Shown piece by piece: positions 36,395 through 46,518 of a stretch of DNA of 64,000 bases. The notes below the pieces were generated by a model. The model was not told the origin of the DNA, did no database searches, and saw only the letters and a list, made by a program, of their open reading frames with translations. The stretch lies in assembly GCA_015680685.1 (NCBI GenBank), contig MNCI01018028.1, positions 154,336-218,335 of the forward strand, given 5' to 3'. Source of the stretch: Gnetum montanum (taxonomy: Eukaryota; Streptophyta; Gnetopsida; Gnetales; Gnetaceae). The position numbers were made by a program, and so were the translations under genes. How positions within the stretch are numbered: position 1 is the stretch's first letter; every line of letters starts with the position of its first letter.

Positions 36395-38384
36395 TACCCC
36401 TATGACTGAATAGAAACTTGTCCTCAAGTTCCTTAAAAAATATTGGGAAGGTATGGGATTATTGACTTGAATGGAACTAATGGTGAATGGGACGACATGT
36501 GAACGGATCATCATTATAGAACATGACAAAACTGGTGTTCACGACAACAAGAGTGAACACTTTATACATTTGACATCAGGCCTCATTTGGAAGCTAAGAG
36601 AGAAGAGAGAAGAGAGAAGAAGTCTACTGCTGCCAATGCCAAGATTACGCCTTTCATTATCTTATCCATAAGTGTGTCATCGATCTTGCTCCTTGCATAA
36701 CTGCTTCAGCACCGATCCATTCCAAGTGTTCCCTCCAGATCCAATTCGTTGTTGTGTGATTTCCATCTACACATACAACACAATCTTATATTAGAAAGGG
36801 TAAACGAATTTCAATGTAGTTGATACCTTGCCTTAGTGAAAGGTCCATTGGTTGAGTTGTGGTATGGCTGATATGGGTCTGGAGATATAATAGTAATGAC
36901 TACCGAAGGTGTAGGGGTTAGGCAAAAATCAAAAAAATTGGGGAAGGACCCCCATGACTAAGAGCGAACCTCCAGTAACGATAGAATGGAGAAAGAAAAA
37001 GAACAAGAAAGATGGAGAAAAAGAGATAACTATAACGTTGATGAAATGGATGTCAAGATGGAAATGAACAAAATAGAGTGGTTTGCAAAAATGTTAAGGG
37101 AAAGAATTTAACTGGTGCACCAAATAGAAATGCTAATGGGTCCTCCCAAAAGCAGGATTATGCCCTTAATGCCCTAACAAACCCACATTCAAAGAGTCCT
37201 TAGGCTCTAGGAATGTCATTTAAAACAAGAGTTAAAGTCTTAACCACAAGAATCTACCAAAAAGAAAATGATGCGTCAACCAAAATATACACTCATTATA
37301 CAACCAGAAATGAGGTGATCAATGGAGAAAGAAGGATGGAAAGAAGAGGATGGAATGGAGTCTCAAGAACAAGGTGCTGTATAGCCCCTTGTGTATTTAA
37401 TGATTAATGTGACTTGGTAGATCTCATTCCAAATTTGGCCTCAAACAAACCACATCCAGTGACTCTACATTAATGCATTCGGCCAATCCATCCACTTGAA
37501 GTAACAAGAATGCATCCCTTAGAGAGCCACCACCATTCTGATGAAACGCAAGAGGAGACAATGGGAAGCGAGAAGGGCCTTAGTTAGAGGGAACATGTTA
37601 TTTTAGTTCCATAACTAGTGCTTGTAGCCCAAATGATTATTTTTTCTAAGGGATGTGCTTTGAATTCTCACTATTTTTTTTTGTGTTTTTGTGTGAGAAC
37701 CACACCATGCAAATACTTATTATTTTTATTTATTCAACTTCCTGATAATTGGGTAACGTCGAAACGATAACAAAACTCAAGAAGAAAACATCCAAGCACC
37801 CAAGAGAATCGCCAACATAAATGCATCAAGTTCCCTTGAAGTCACACCTTTTTCAATCCTTGAGTCCTTCCTTAGTTTTAGAAATGCCCAGTCATTGATT
37901 TGTTATAGTTCTTATTATTAAAAAAGGGACTATATAGTTCCAAGCCAAGAGAGACCATATAAATTTGTGGATGTATAGATGAAGTGGACTCATTGCCTGT
38001 CATATCAAAAGAACCATACTTTAGTATCAACATCATAACTTAAAGGTAAAAACAAAACATTAACAACCAATAGAAAACAATTCATACCATCATTTAATAG
38101 CACTTATTGGGTGAAGAACTTAACAAAATGGGTAAAACACACACACTCACTCACACATAAAGAAATGAAAAAGTATAAACAATTTTGTAAAATAAAAATA
38201 AGAAAAGTTAAAGAAATTTGTAAAACAAAAATGTGCAAAAAAAAAAAACTAAAAAGAACTGAGGGCCTCAATTGATTAGCACAAATGGCCATTTCCCCCA
38301 TGATTGAATTGAAAGGGAGAGATCCAAAATAACAAGCAAGGTTGTTCATTATTGGAGGTGTAATTTGAACTAGCTATTCTTGGC
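36395..38384 (-). other. Element B 3' noncoding region
   Basis: Two kb with no supported ORF. It shares blocks with 7430-8460 of element A. It holds a short GAGAGAA-type microsatellite (about 36597-36622) and a possible SINE-like piece at 37615-37690. Confidence 0.6.
37615..37690 (+). mobile_element. Possible tRNA-like SINE fragment
   Basis: GTAGCCCAAATGATTA (37624-37639) resembles an A box and CTTTGAATTCTC (37658-37669) a B box. Spacing is plausible, the rest is weak. Confidence 0.3.
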
Positions 38385-39356
38385 TCACGGAAGGGTTTTT
38401 TTTTGTTGCACATTGACCAGTAACCTCTTATCAGGGCTTTCAGGCTTGTATATTATCATGGCTCCTGAGGGGAAGATTGTGTGAATAATGTAAGGTCCTT
38501 CCCACAATGTTTGGAATTTCGTGTGTTGTGGTACATGTGTGAGGTTCCAATAAAGGACCTTATCTCTAGGTTGGTACTTAACCCTTTGAATTCTTAAGTC
38601 ATGACATTGCTTGTTATGTGCCTTGTGCAACTCATTTGATGATAGGGCAACCAATCGATTCTCGTCTAGCATGTTTAAAGTTGCCAATCTTTGTTTTTGT
38701 GCTAGATCAAGGTCAAGGTGGAGGTTACATGCCATGGATAGTGTACGGAGCTCGGTCTAAATTGGAAGCTTTGGGATTTTCCCATACACTAACTCATAGG
38801 GAGAGTAGCTTGTAGGGAGTTTCCAAGTGGAGTGGCATGCCCAGAGAGCATCATTCAGTTTAGTGCTCCAATCTCTCCTATACTTGCTAATTGTCCTTGT
38901 TAGTATTCTAGTGATCTCCCGATTAGTGATCTTGGCTTGGCCATTAGCTTGGGGGTGATAAGGTGTAGTTAATTTATGTTCAACCCCTAAGTGTTGCATC
39001 AATTTTTGAAAGGTTGCACCTGTGAAATGTGCTCTGTTATCCAAGATGAGTGCACATGGCACACCAAACCTATTAACAACTTGTTGTTGTACAAATCGTG
39101 CAGTTGTAGACGATGTGCAATCTGTTACTGCAGCTACTTCGGCCCATTCTGTTAGATAGTCAAAAGCAACAATGATATATGCTTTTCCATTGGACATTGG
39201 TGTAATGGGCCCCATAAAGTCTATTCCCCAGATGTTGAAGGGTTCCAAAGGTTGAATCCATTTTTGTGGATCCTCCATTCTAGTAGTCATTCCACCATCA
39301 CGTTGACAGTGTTCACAGGATTGGACAAAATGATGGGCATCCCTAAATAGTGTTGG
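38385..39356 (-). pseudogene. Element B integrase
   Basis: The zinc-binding HHCC motif straddles the boundary with the upstream open block (39653-39357): DAHEGPCGGHY, then after a stop, SCEHCQR. The core (39290-38757) shows WGIDFMGP with the first catalytic Asp, an ILDNRAHF segment with the second, and NGQAKITNREI, where the family has Glu (GQAE). The third catalytic residue is thus Lys, and the enzyme would be inactive. LWACHSTWKLPTSYSPYELV follows as in Athila integrases. The C-terminal domain (38735-38385) has the VKYQPRDKVLYWNLT segment and a GPYIIHTIFPSGAM SH3-like stretch. One stop separates core and C-terminal blocks. Confidence 0.88.
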
Positions 39357-39719
39357 CTAGTAATATCCTGTAAGTAGGATCTTGATAGCTATTCGTCTCC
39401 CTGCATAGTGACCCCCACAAGGGCCCTCATGAGCATCCTGGAGAACTCTTAGTTGGTCCACATCGGGTACACACCATCGAACCATGCTGTCAGGATAGAC
39501 TTTATAAAGTTGTTCTCTAATCTCCATGAAGTACTTGGTTTTGTGAAGAAACTGTTGCTTCCTTCTAAAGTCCAATCCCTGTGGTGTTTGTTGGGAAAGG
39601 AGATAAGTGAGAATGCTGCTATACCAATTCATGCCCATGGGTTGGTTATTCACTACACTAGCAAAGAGGGTTTCGTCAGGAAAACGATCAGATACGACAT
39701 ATTCATCCTCTTTTCTATC

Positions 39720-39941
39720 CTAGTGCAACTGAGATAAGTGATATGTAACTACATTCTTGGTGCCATTTTGGTCTACTATTGTTAATTTGAACTCTTGAAG
39801 GATTATCAACCAACGTATAATAAGAGGGCTAATCGTTAGCTTGTTCATGAGGAACCTAATTGCAATATGATCCGTATGAATATACACTTTGTAGCCTAAC
39901 ACATAGTGCCTAAATTTGTCCAGTGCAAACACTACAGCCAT
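39720..39941 (-). pseudogene. Element B RNase H (C-terminal part)
   Basis: An open block with AVVFALDKFRHYVLGYKVYI and HTDHIAIRFLM, the usual RNase H of Athila pol, where the Asp in HTDH is kept. The terminal catalytic region reads NVVTYHLSQL, where family members have NVVADHLSRL, so an Asp appears replaced by Tyr. A gap of stops separates it from the RT block (end 40137). The part between 40136 and 39942 also reads as RNase H with stops. Confidence 0.8.
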
Positions 39942-40136
39942 TAATTCCTTTTCCGTAGTTGTGCAGTTGAGTTGTGCACCGATGATACTCTTACTTCCAT
40001 AGTGGATGTAATAAGGGTATTTTTGTTCATCTAACTATGTCAATATGGCTCCTAAGGCATGATTAGATGTGTCAATAATGATATGAAATAGTCTAGACCA
40101 GTCAGGGGCTTGTAGAATGGGAGTTTCCAGAAGCCT

Positions 40137-41372
40137 CTATTTTAGAGTTTGGAATACTTGTTCACATTCCCTGGTCCATTCGAATGGTGCATCCTTCTTC
40201 GTTAATTCCACCAATGGTTTAGCAATTTTGGAGAAGTTCTCGATGAATCTCCTGTAGTAGCCAGTGTGTCCAAGGAACGACCGAATGTCTTTGATAGTTT
40301 CTAGTTGTCGGGTGATTCGTTGGATGACTTTAACCTTTTCTGGGTCGACCTCTATTCCTAACTGTGAAATCTTATGCCCCAACACTACATCCTCTTGAAC
40401 CATCAAGTGGCTTTTCTGCCATTTGAGCTTTAGGATGGTTTCAACACATAATTTTGGCACTTTCTCTAATCGGTCTAGGGCTTGATCAAAGCTTTTTCCA
40501 TAAGTCGAGAAGTCATCCATAAAGACTTCCACTCCGTTTCCTATCTGTTGTTGAAATATTCTTAGGACTAAACGTTGGAACGTGGCAAGTGCATTGCACA
40601 AGCCAAATGGCATTTTCTTATATGCAAACATTTCCCAGGGACTGGTGAATGCTGTTTTGGCTTGATCTTCTAGTGCTATTCGTATTTCATTATATCCACT
40701 ATATCCATCTAGAAAACTATAATAGCGATGCCCCACTATAGTGTCCAAGATTTGGTTGACGAACGACAATGAAAAATGATCTTTGAATGTTGCTATATTC
40801 AATAGCCTAAAATATATACATATCCTCCATTTTCCTCCCTTCTTAGGCATGATTACTAGAGGATTAACCCATTCACTATCAGCAATGGGATATATGAACC
40901 TAGCCTTGAGGAGCTGTTCTATCTCTTCTTTTACTAGTTTCAATTTCAGGTTCAACTGCCTTTGTGGTTGTTTTCGAGGCTTCATGGAGGGGTCCATGTA
41001 AATCCTATGCTGGCATATCTTAGGGTCTATTCTAGTTAGCTTGGGATATGACCAAGCAAAGGATTTTAACCATTTATTGATTACTTTCAATAGGCTTTTT
41101 TTTTGCTTGGGGACAAGTTTTGTGTTGATAATTACTGATTTTCCATTTTCAAGAGTCATATACTCTAGACCAGTGGGCAATGGTTTCAGATCAAGGGGCT
41201 CTTGTTTAAATTTCTCAGGAATTTCCAACTTCCCCCAGTTGATTTTTTCAAGGCTAAAGTTGGGGAGTTGGCAACAGACTTGCTCAAGTGTGTCTGTGCT
41301 TCTAATATAAGCACTAGTTATTCCCTCAGTTAATTCCATGAATGTTATTGAGTCGCTCTCTTGGTTAGCCAT
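40137..41372 (-). CDS. Element B reverse transcriptase (open fragment of pol)
   Basis: 411 codons without a stop, the longest open frame in the window. Residues about 1-130 are the linker before RT (SFAWSYPKLTRIDPKICQHR, matching the FAWS-D-GI-P-CTHRI pattern). RT proper includes WVNPLVIMPKKGGKWRICIY (the usual CIDYR has become CIYFR), FLDGYSGYNEIRI with the first catalytic Asp, MPFGLCNALATFQRLV and VFMDDFSTYG, whose Asp pair is intact. The end (RSFLGHTGYYRRFIENFSKI) leads into RNase H. It is cut by a stop at 40137. Family: Athila-type Ty3/gypsy. It copies element RNA into DNA in a virus-like particle. Upstream protease sequence is not recognisable. Confidence 0.9.
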   Translation of the reverse strand: MANQESDSITFMELTEGITSAYIRSTDTLEQVCCQLPNFSLEKINWGKLEIPEKFKQEPLDLKPLPTGLEYMTLENGKSVIINTKLVPKQKKSLLKVINKWLKSFAWSYPKLTRIDPKICQHRIYMDPSMKPRKQPQRQLNLKLKLVKEEIEQLLKARFIYPIADSEWVNPLVIMPKKGGKWRICIYFRLLNIATFKDHFSLSFVNQILDTIVGHRYYSFLDGYSGYNEIRIALEDQAKTAFTSPWEMFAYKKMPFGLCNALATFQRLVLRIFQQQIGNGVEVFMDDFSTYGKSFDQALDRLEKVPKLCVETILKLKWQKSHLMVQEDVVLGHKISQLGIEVDPEKVKVIQRITRQLETIKDIRSFLGHTGYYRRFIENFSKIAKPLVELTKKDAPFEWTRECEQVFQTLK

Positions 41373-41915
41373 CAGCCACAGGATGTCCTATTTTCATGTG
41401 GCTACTACATATAGGCACCTTTGTATATTAAGTTCTTGTGCACACCGATCACATGCAAAAAATGCTAAACTTCACATAATCCATGATTTTTGCATGCAAT
41501 GGCACCCAGTGTCACTATATGCGATGCATGGAACTTTCTTCCTCTTGATCTTTCTGAAAGTGTTTTTCTTGGATATTTCCAGGGAGAGATCATGGATTCC
41601 TATGCATGCATCTATCCTACTTACTGTTAGTTCCCCTTACTGTTAGTTACTTGGATCACTAGGAAATCCGCTAGATATGACCACCCACAAATAGTGGTAA
41701 CAATGTCCTCCACCAGTTCCAAGGGGAAAGTGATGGACTAGTCGTCCAACTCAAGTTGAATGTTACTCTTCCTTAATGGAGGTAGGTTCCAAGCTTTGTA
41801 CATTTCCTATGATATTAGGTTGAGTTTGAAACCAAGGTTCATTCCTAGTGACTTGGAGATAAATTAGGGGATTTCTAGGATCAGAGAATTTCTTGGGAAG
41901 GTGGCCCACCTTAAT
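41373..41915 (-). other. Degraded protease region of element B
   Basis: By position this should encode the retropepsin between gag and RT. The minus-strand translation shows no convincing D-S/T-G active site and several stops. I annotate it from context only. Confidence 0.35.
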
Positions 41916-42674
41916 CTAGTCTGTAATAGTATGTGTTAACATAACCGTGTGCGTTGAGCTTGATTTTTGGATTGAAGAAGGTCTCGAAATTTTATTTGGT
42001 ATGGAGGTGTTTAGATCTTCAAATGCTTGTGAGGATGAGGGCTTAGTTGGATTTTTGGTTTTGAAGAAAGGTATTTTCGACATAAGATTGTCTGAACCAA
42101 CTGAGAATTTAGGATTGGAAGCGCTCATGACATTGGGTTGTTGCGGTTGAGGGGGAAATTCCCTTGGCATTGTTGGAGTGGTTGGTGGTGGAGCTACTAG
42201 CGTAAGAGGTGCGGATGGATTCGGAGGATGGTATGCATGTGGAGTGTTCCTTCTAGGAGGGGAAGTTTGAAAATACTCCTAAACTAGGTAGTGACCTTGT
42301 GAGGTTGCATGACCCATAGAGTCACTTGGAGAAACTGACTGCTGCACATAATAGCCATATGGGTTTGGTTGCCGATAAGGGTATTATTGTCTAGGCGATG
42401 GCATCTCCCATGACTATGGGTGTTGCCACTGCTGGTGTTTCTCGATAGGTTGTGGTGGAGTTCCACTTGGATAATATGTTAATGGTTGGTGGAACTGTCT
42501 TGGGTTACCTTGGGGATAAGGTAACCTTCAGGGTGCCTACCATTTGTTAAGTCTTGGATTGAGTGCATACACACTGAACTCTTGTAGATGTGAGATTATC
42601 GGGCAACATCCCTTAAGATGGTCATATTGGTAGATCTCACATCCACTATCATTTTCCATGTTAGAATCCACATC
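41916..42674 (-). pseudogene. Element B gag, C-terminal part
   Basis: Continues the gag interrupted by element C. The Cys-rich spot CEIYQYDHLKGCCPIISHLQ (about 42640-42580) matches the homologous region of element A. A Pro/Gln/Tyr-rich tail follows, ending in the open block 42170-41916 (MPREFPPQPQQPNVMS). The left target duplication of element C (CTCAT, 42675-42679) interrupts the codons just upstream. Confidence 0.75.
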
Positions 42675-43368
42675 CTCATTGTAACAATGGAAAACATCGG
42701 CAGCTGGAAAATACCGACCAAATTCTGTGCACACAGTTTTAACCATAGATCTGTGCGAGGGCTATGCTGGGAAAACGAATCCGCGGCGTCCTGAACGGTC
42801 TTGTCGATTAGACAGGGACTTACTAATCAGTAAACTGATGAGTATCTCGTGAAACGATCTGATTCGAGGAATCGCAAAAACGAGGGGAAAATGATGTAGA
42901 TGAATTGCAACGATGATAATGTTAAACATGATAATAGGAGGCTGACATAACAGAAACACGTAGCTTTAAGATCTACACTTTGACTTGGAAAATGTATGTT
43001 TTGTATATCTCGTTACATTGGGAAGACCCCGATTGCTAGATGTAAAGCAAGCACAAAACAACAAGAAAACTGTCCAAACAGAAGTCCGATCTACCTCGTG
43101 GGCTAAAGCTGGGATGCAAGGAAGGTCAAGCTCTGACGTCTACCGATCAACTGTTTCTGACCAATAGAGTCTTCCCAGCAGAACGATTACTCCTGTCGAT
43201 GGTGCTCCAAGCGAACTGTGCTCTGTTTCTGCCGTAAGGTGATGTTGTCAATGATTGTCAAGGTGCTGCTCTCTGTATCTCTGCTCAAAAGTGATAAGTG
43301 CTCCAGTGCTCAGAAAAATACCTTTGCTTCTCTGATTTTGACAACCCCTGTATCTTTGTCAACTGGGG

Positions 43369-43376
43369 TATTTATA
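43369..43376 (-). promoter_or_regulatory. TATA box of element C LTR
   Basis: TATAAATA in the context CCTATAAATACCCC on the minus strand. It is placed between the hairpin-rich U3 and the R-U5 half. The right (5') LTR has lost this part. Confidence 0.7.
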
Positions 43377-43479
43377 GGCTGCGACGCTCCGTGGAAAAGG
43401 CGCAACCCTGATGACATGTGTCCCGAGTGTTTCGGGCACCGTTGGTTTGACCATTTTTGCGTCAAACTTCATGACTACG

Positions 43480-43940
43480 CACAATACGCTCGTTCGCGTA
43501 TTGTGCGTGTGAAGAAGAGGTGCACGTCGGGCATGTCTCAACTGTCTTTGGGTTATATTACGCTCATTCATGCTACGTTGCGTGCACGAGCGTAACATAA
43601 CATGGAAACAATGGATTCAAGCTGTTTTACACTCGCTTACGCAGCCGCGCGTAGTGAAGCGTAAACAATGTCTAGTTTGGCGACGCAATACACTGTGATA
43701 TGCTACGTTGCGTGATGAGCGTATGATGGGCAATCGCACTTTCTTAGACTTTGCCTTTGATTGTTCTGGAGCTTATTACGCTGTCGTGCGTAATAGAGTG
43801 TAAACCTGTCCTTGAACAAAAGACTTAGCAAAATACACAAGAAGTCGCATATCATGCTGCTTAAGCTTCTCCTTATGCCGAAGCAACTATCCTTCTAATG
43901 TCGGACCGTGTCTAAGCAAAATCACGCTAAGCACCATTAC
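43480..43940. repeat. Hairpin series in element C U3
   Basis: CACAATACGC (43480-43489) pairs perfectly with GCGTATTGTG (43496-43505). TTACGCTC (43558-43565) pairs with GAGCGTAA (43588-43595). Further stems of the TTTACxCT/AGCGTAAA, ATACGCT/AGCGTAT and TTACGCT/AGCGTAA type follow to about 43935. Loops are about 6-30 nt and often contain GCGTG. Most recur in the right LTR (56485-56895). Confidence 0.85.
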
Positions 43941-44136
43941 GCTTCATTGCATGATATAGCGTAAACAGAAAAAGCATAGAAAGATTAGGAATCTACACAA
44001 GAAGTCGAGGACTTGATGCTATGCGCCCCTTGATGCTGCTCTATCTTATTCCCCCCTTCTGAAATGCTGGCATGCGTCCTTGCTTGAATTGCGAATCTTT
44101 GCCTGAGGTTGACTCGCGATTTTTTATGGTGTTTCA

Positions 44137-44149
44137 ATAGCCCCTCTTT
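44137..44149 (-). other. Element C polypurine tract
   Basis: The minus strand reads AAAGAGGGGCTAT immediately before the 3' LTR start TGAAACACC. It is the expected second-strand primer. It lies inside a large inverted repeat (44128-44202). Confidence 0.75.
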
Positions 44150-45657
44150 GTTGACGGTTGGAGGGCTTACCCGAAAGACGTCAACAAAGAATATGAAACA
44201 CCGGATTGGTGGAAGCAAGAACAATGTCCATTCGTGGGTACTCAAGGATTGCCCTGTCAACATGGAAGAGCAAAGCTGGAGGGAATGGGAGATAGAATGG
44301 CATGGTGGGAAACAGGAATTCTTTCAGACGAGCATGGCGCGTCAGCCTGAGATCTCTTTGTCACTGATTATAGCAGGAATGTGTGTAAAAGGAGCATGGT
44401 GCATCACTTCTGCGATATCTCTGCTAGTGTGAGTGCGAAAAATGGATACTTGCATATATAGCTTTTGCGTATGGGAAGCAGGTGATGGGGATGAAGGAAA
44501 TAAGAGCTAGGGGTAGGATTGCGAGAGGTATAGGCATGTAGATCTAAGTGGTCGGGTCAAACCTGAGCAGCCATTTCAACACGCTGTTGTACTTCACCGC
44601 TCAGATGGACGCATCTTGGAACGACATCCTTCAAGGCAAGTAACCTGCAACCACAAAAGAAAGCAGAGGACACCATTGCTCATCCGAACAAGAGGCGAGG
44701 TTGTTGAAACGAGCGCCATTTGATGCGAGATAGAGTAATTGGGCCGTAGAGGAGGAGCCGGAGCATGCGGGTGGAGCCGCCAATCCTGACGATTGGCCCA
44801 GCATATCTTCGCCAAAAGGCATCAGACACAGTGCAGCTAACTAGTTGTACAAGGAACCAGCCAAATGAATTTGCAAAGTCGGCGTCCGATGGCGATGATT
44901 GGCGGAGGTCACCGAGGTCGTTGTCGATGAAGATTTTGTCGAGGCTCCGGCTGGCGAGACTAAACTCTCAGAGGTACCACCACTATAGTGGGCGCAGCGA
45001 TGGCATCTCCGAGGGATCAGTAAGATGCCTCTCAGCTTGTCCGAGGAATCAGTAGGATGCCAGTGGGGTGGCAACGCTGAGACTGTCTCAGTATCCCACC
45101 CCATTGGTTGTGCAGTTGTACAGAGATGATCACGCTCGCTTGATTTACATGGAAGTAGTCTGTAAGTCCCAGTTTTAAGTCCTGGTAGACTGCCGTTACT
45201 GGTTTTAAGTCTCAGCAGACCATGGTCCCAGTTGAAAGTCTGGGCAGACAGAGAAATGCTAGTTTTACGTCGTAGCGGACGGTGGCGTGTCTGATTTATG
45301 GTCTCAACAGACCGTGCTATGGATGTCAGTTTCATGTCATGACCCAGGGACAGATCTATGCTAGTTTTACGTCTCAGCAGACGGCTACTTACCTGCGCCA
45401 GTTTAGCGTCGTGGCGGACGCGTGCAAAAGATGCAAGTTTTTCGTCTTGGTGCACCTATACAACATTGCCAGTTTTACATCGTAGCGGACGGTTACAACT
45501 TGCCAGTTCAGCATCATAGTGGATGCGTGCAAGGAATGCCATTTTTACGTCGTAGAGGATGATCAGTGCCAGTTTAGCGTCGTAGCGGACGTCCAGTGCC
45601 AGTTTTACGTCTAGCGGACGAGTATTGCCATACCTGCTGTTGACACCGTAGATGCTG
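44150..45657 (-). other. Element C 3' untranslated region
   Basis: About 1.5 kb after pol. It contains no supported gene. Apparent frames on both strands (for example 45455-44841 minus) are created by the tandem stem-loop array at 45165-45625. Confidence 0.6.
45165..45625. repeat. Array of about 14 short stem-loop repeats
   Basis: Imperfect tandem repeats of about 25-37 bp with a core like CAGTTTTACGTCGTAGCGGACG. Most copies hold a 4-5 bp stem around a 4-6 nt loop: GGTCT-CAAC-AGACC (45300-45313), CGTCT-CAGC-AGACG (45370-45383), GCGTC-GTGGCG-GACGC (45406-45421), GCATC-ATAGTG-GATGC (45511-45526) and others. Stem bases differ between copies but pairing is kept. Confidence 0.88.
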
Positions 45658-46518
45658 CTAAATGTAATACCACTTCAAGTACACATGATTTATAGGATTT
45701 GCTAATTCATTTTCGTTGACGTCTACTAACTTGAATGCTCCGTTGCTGTACATGTCCACCACTAAGAAAGGGCCTTCCCAGTTTGCAGAGAACTTGCCGA
45801 ATGGTTCACGCATAGCCTTGAGAACAAGATCTCCTTTCTTGATCGGGCGCTGCTGAAGGTTGTGACGATGCTTCTGTCGCTGTTTGTCTTGATATCTTTC
45901 AATCGTGTCAAGAGCCTGTATCCGCTTCTCTTCCACTGAATCCAAATCCGCGATTCAAGACTCGGTATGTTGAGCCTCATTTATAACTGCGGAGAGGACC
46001 ATTCTCAGAGAAGGGATTTGCAACTCGAGAGGCAGCACTTCTTCTGACCCGTAAACCAGACTATAGGGCGTACTACCTGTAGCTGTCCTACACGTAGTAC
46101 GGTATGCCCATAGCACATAGAGGATCTGCTCGTGCCATCGCCTTTTTTTGCCATTGAGCATTTTCTTGAGCAGATTGATGACACTTTGTTCGTTGCTTCA
46201 GCTTGACCATTCGCTTACGGGTAATAAGGAGAGGAAAAGGATTGTCTAATGCCCAGGTTATCAGAAGGATTTGGTTTCCATGCTACTAAACTGTGGCCCA
46301 TTGTCGGTCACGATAGTCATCGGGAGACGAAATCTGGTTACTATATTGTCTAGGATAAAATGGCAAATCTGCTGAGAAGTGATCTTCTGCAGGGGAACAG
46401 CCTCTACCCACTTTGTAAAATACTCAGTAGCGGTAATGATGAAGCTATGACCTGCAGAAGACTTCGGCGTGATGGGGCCTATGATGTCTAGTCCCCATCG
46501 CTGAAATGGCCATGTTAT
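45658..46518 (-). pseudogene. Element C integrase
   Basis: The zinc-binding part is in the block 46752-46519 (HEGLCGGH, then YDTCQRH, where the first Cys of the pair has become Tyr). The core, after a stop, reads RWGLDIIGPITPKSSAGHSF with the first Asp, IVTDNGPQFSS with the second, then a frameshift and stop before NGQAEATNK, which keeps the catalytic Glu. RRWHEQILYVLWAYRTTCRT and TPYSLVYGSEEVLPLE follow. The C-terminal domain (45945-45658) is open: KKGDLVLKAMREPFGKFSAN, then WEGPFLVVDMYSNGAFKLVD, ending near LKWYYI. Only a few changes disable it. It would insert the cDNA into the host genome. Confidence 0.88.

Larger units (their letters stand above)
42680..44136 (-). repeat. Element C 3' LTR (full length)
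   Basis: 1457 bp. On the minus strand it starts TGAAACACC and ends TTGTTACA. TATAAATA lies at 43369-43376 (minus), giving a U3 of about 760 bp and an R-U5 of about 690 bp. U3 contains a series of hairpins with TTACGC/GCGTAA stems (43480-43940). Confidence 0.9.

Noticed and set aside
41373-41915. Protease of element B
   Set aside because: Expected by position, but no active-site motif can be read, so I did not call it as a gene.
43480-43940. CRISPR-like or integron-like array, because of regularly spaced palindromes
   Set aside because: Stems differ in sequence and spacing, lie inside an LTR and occur in both LTRs. The context is plainly plant nuclear DNA.
44841-45455. 204-codon minus-strand frame in the 3' region of element C
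   Set aside because: It runs through the stem-loop tandem array; repeat-driven openness without a domain.
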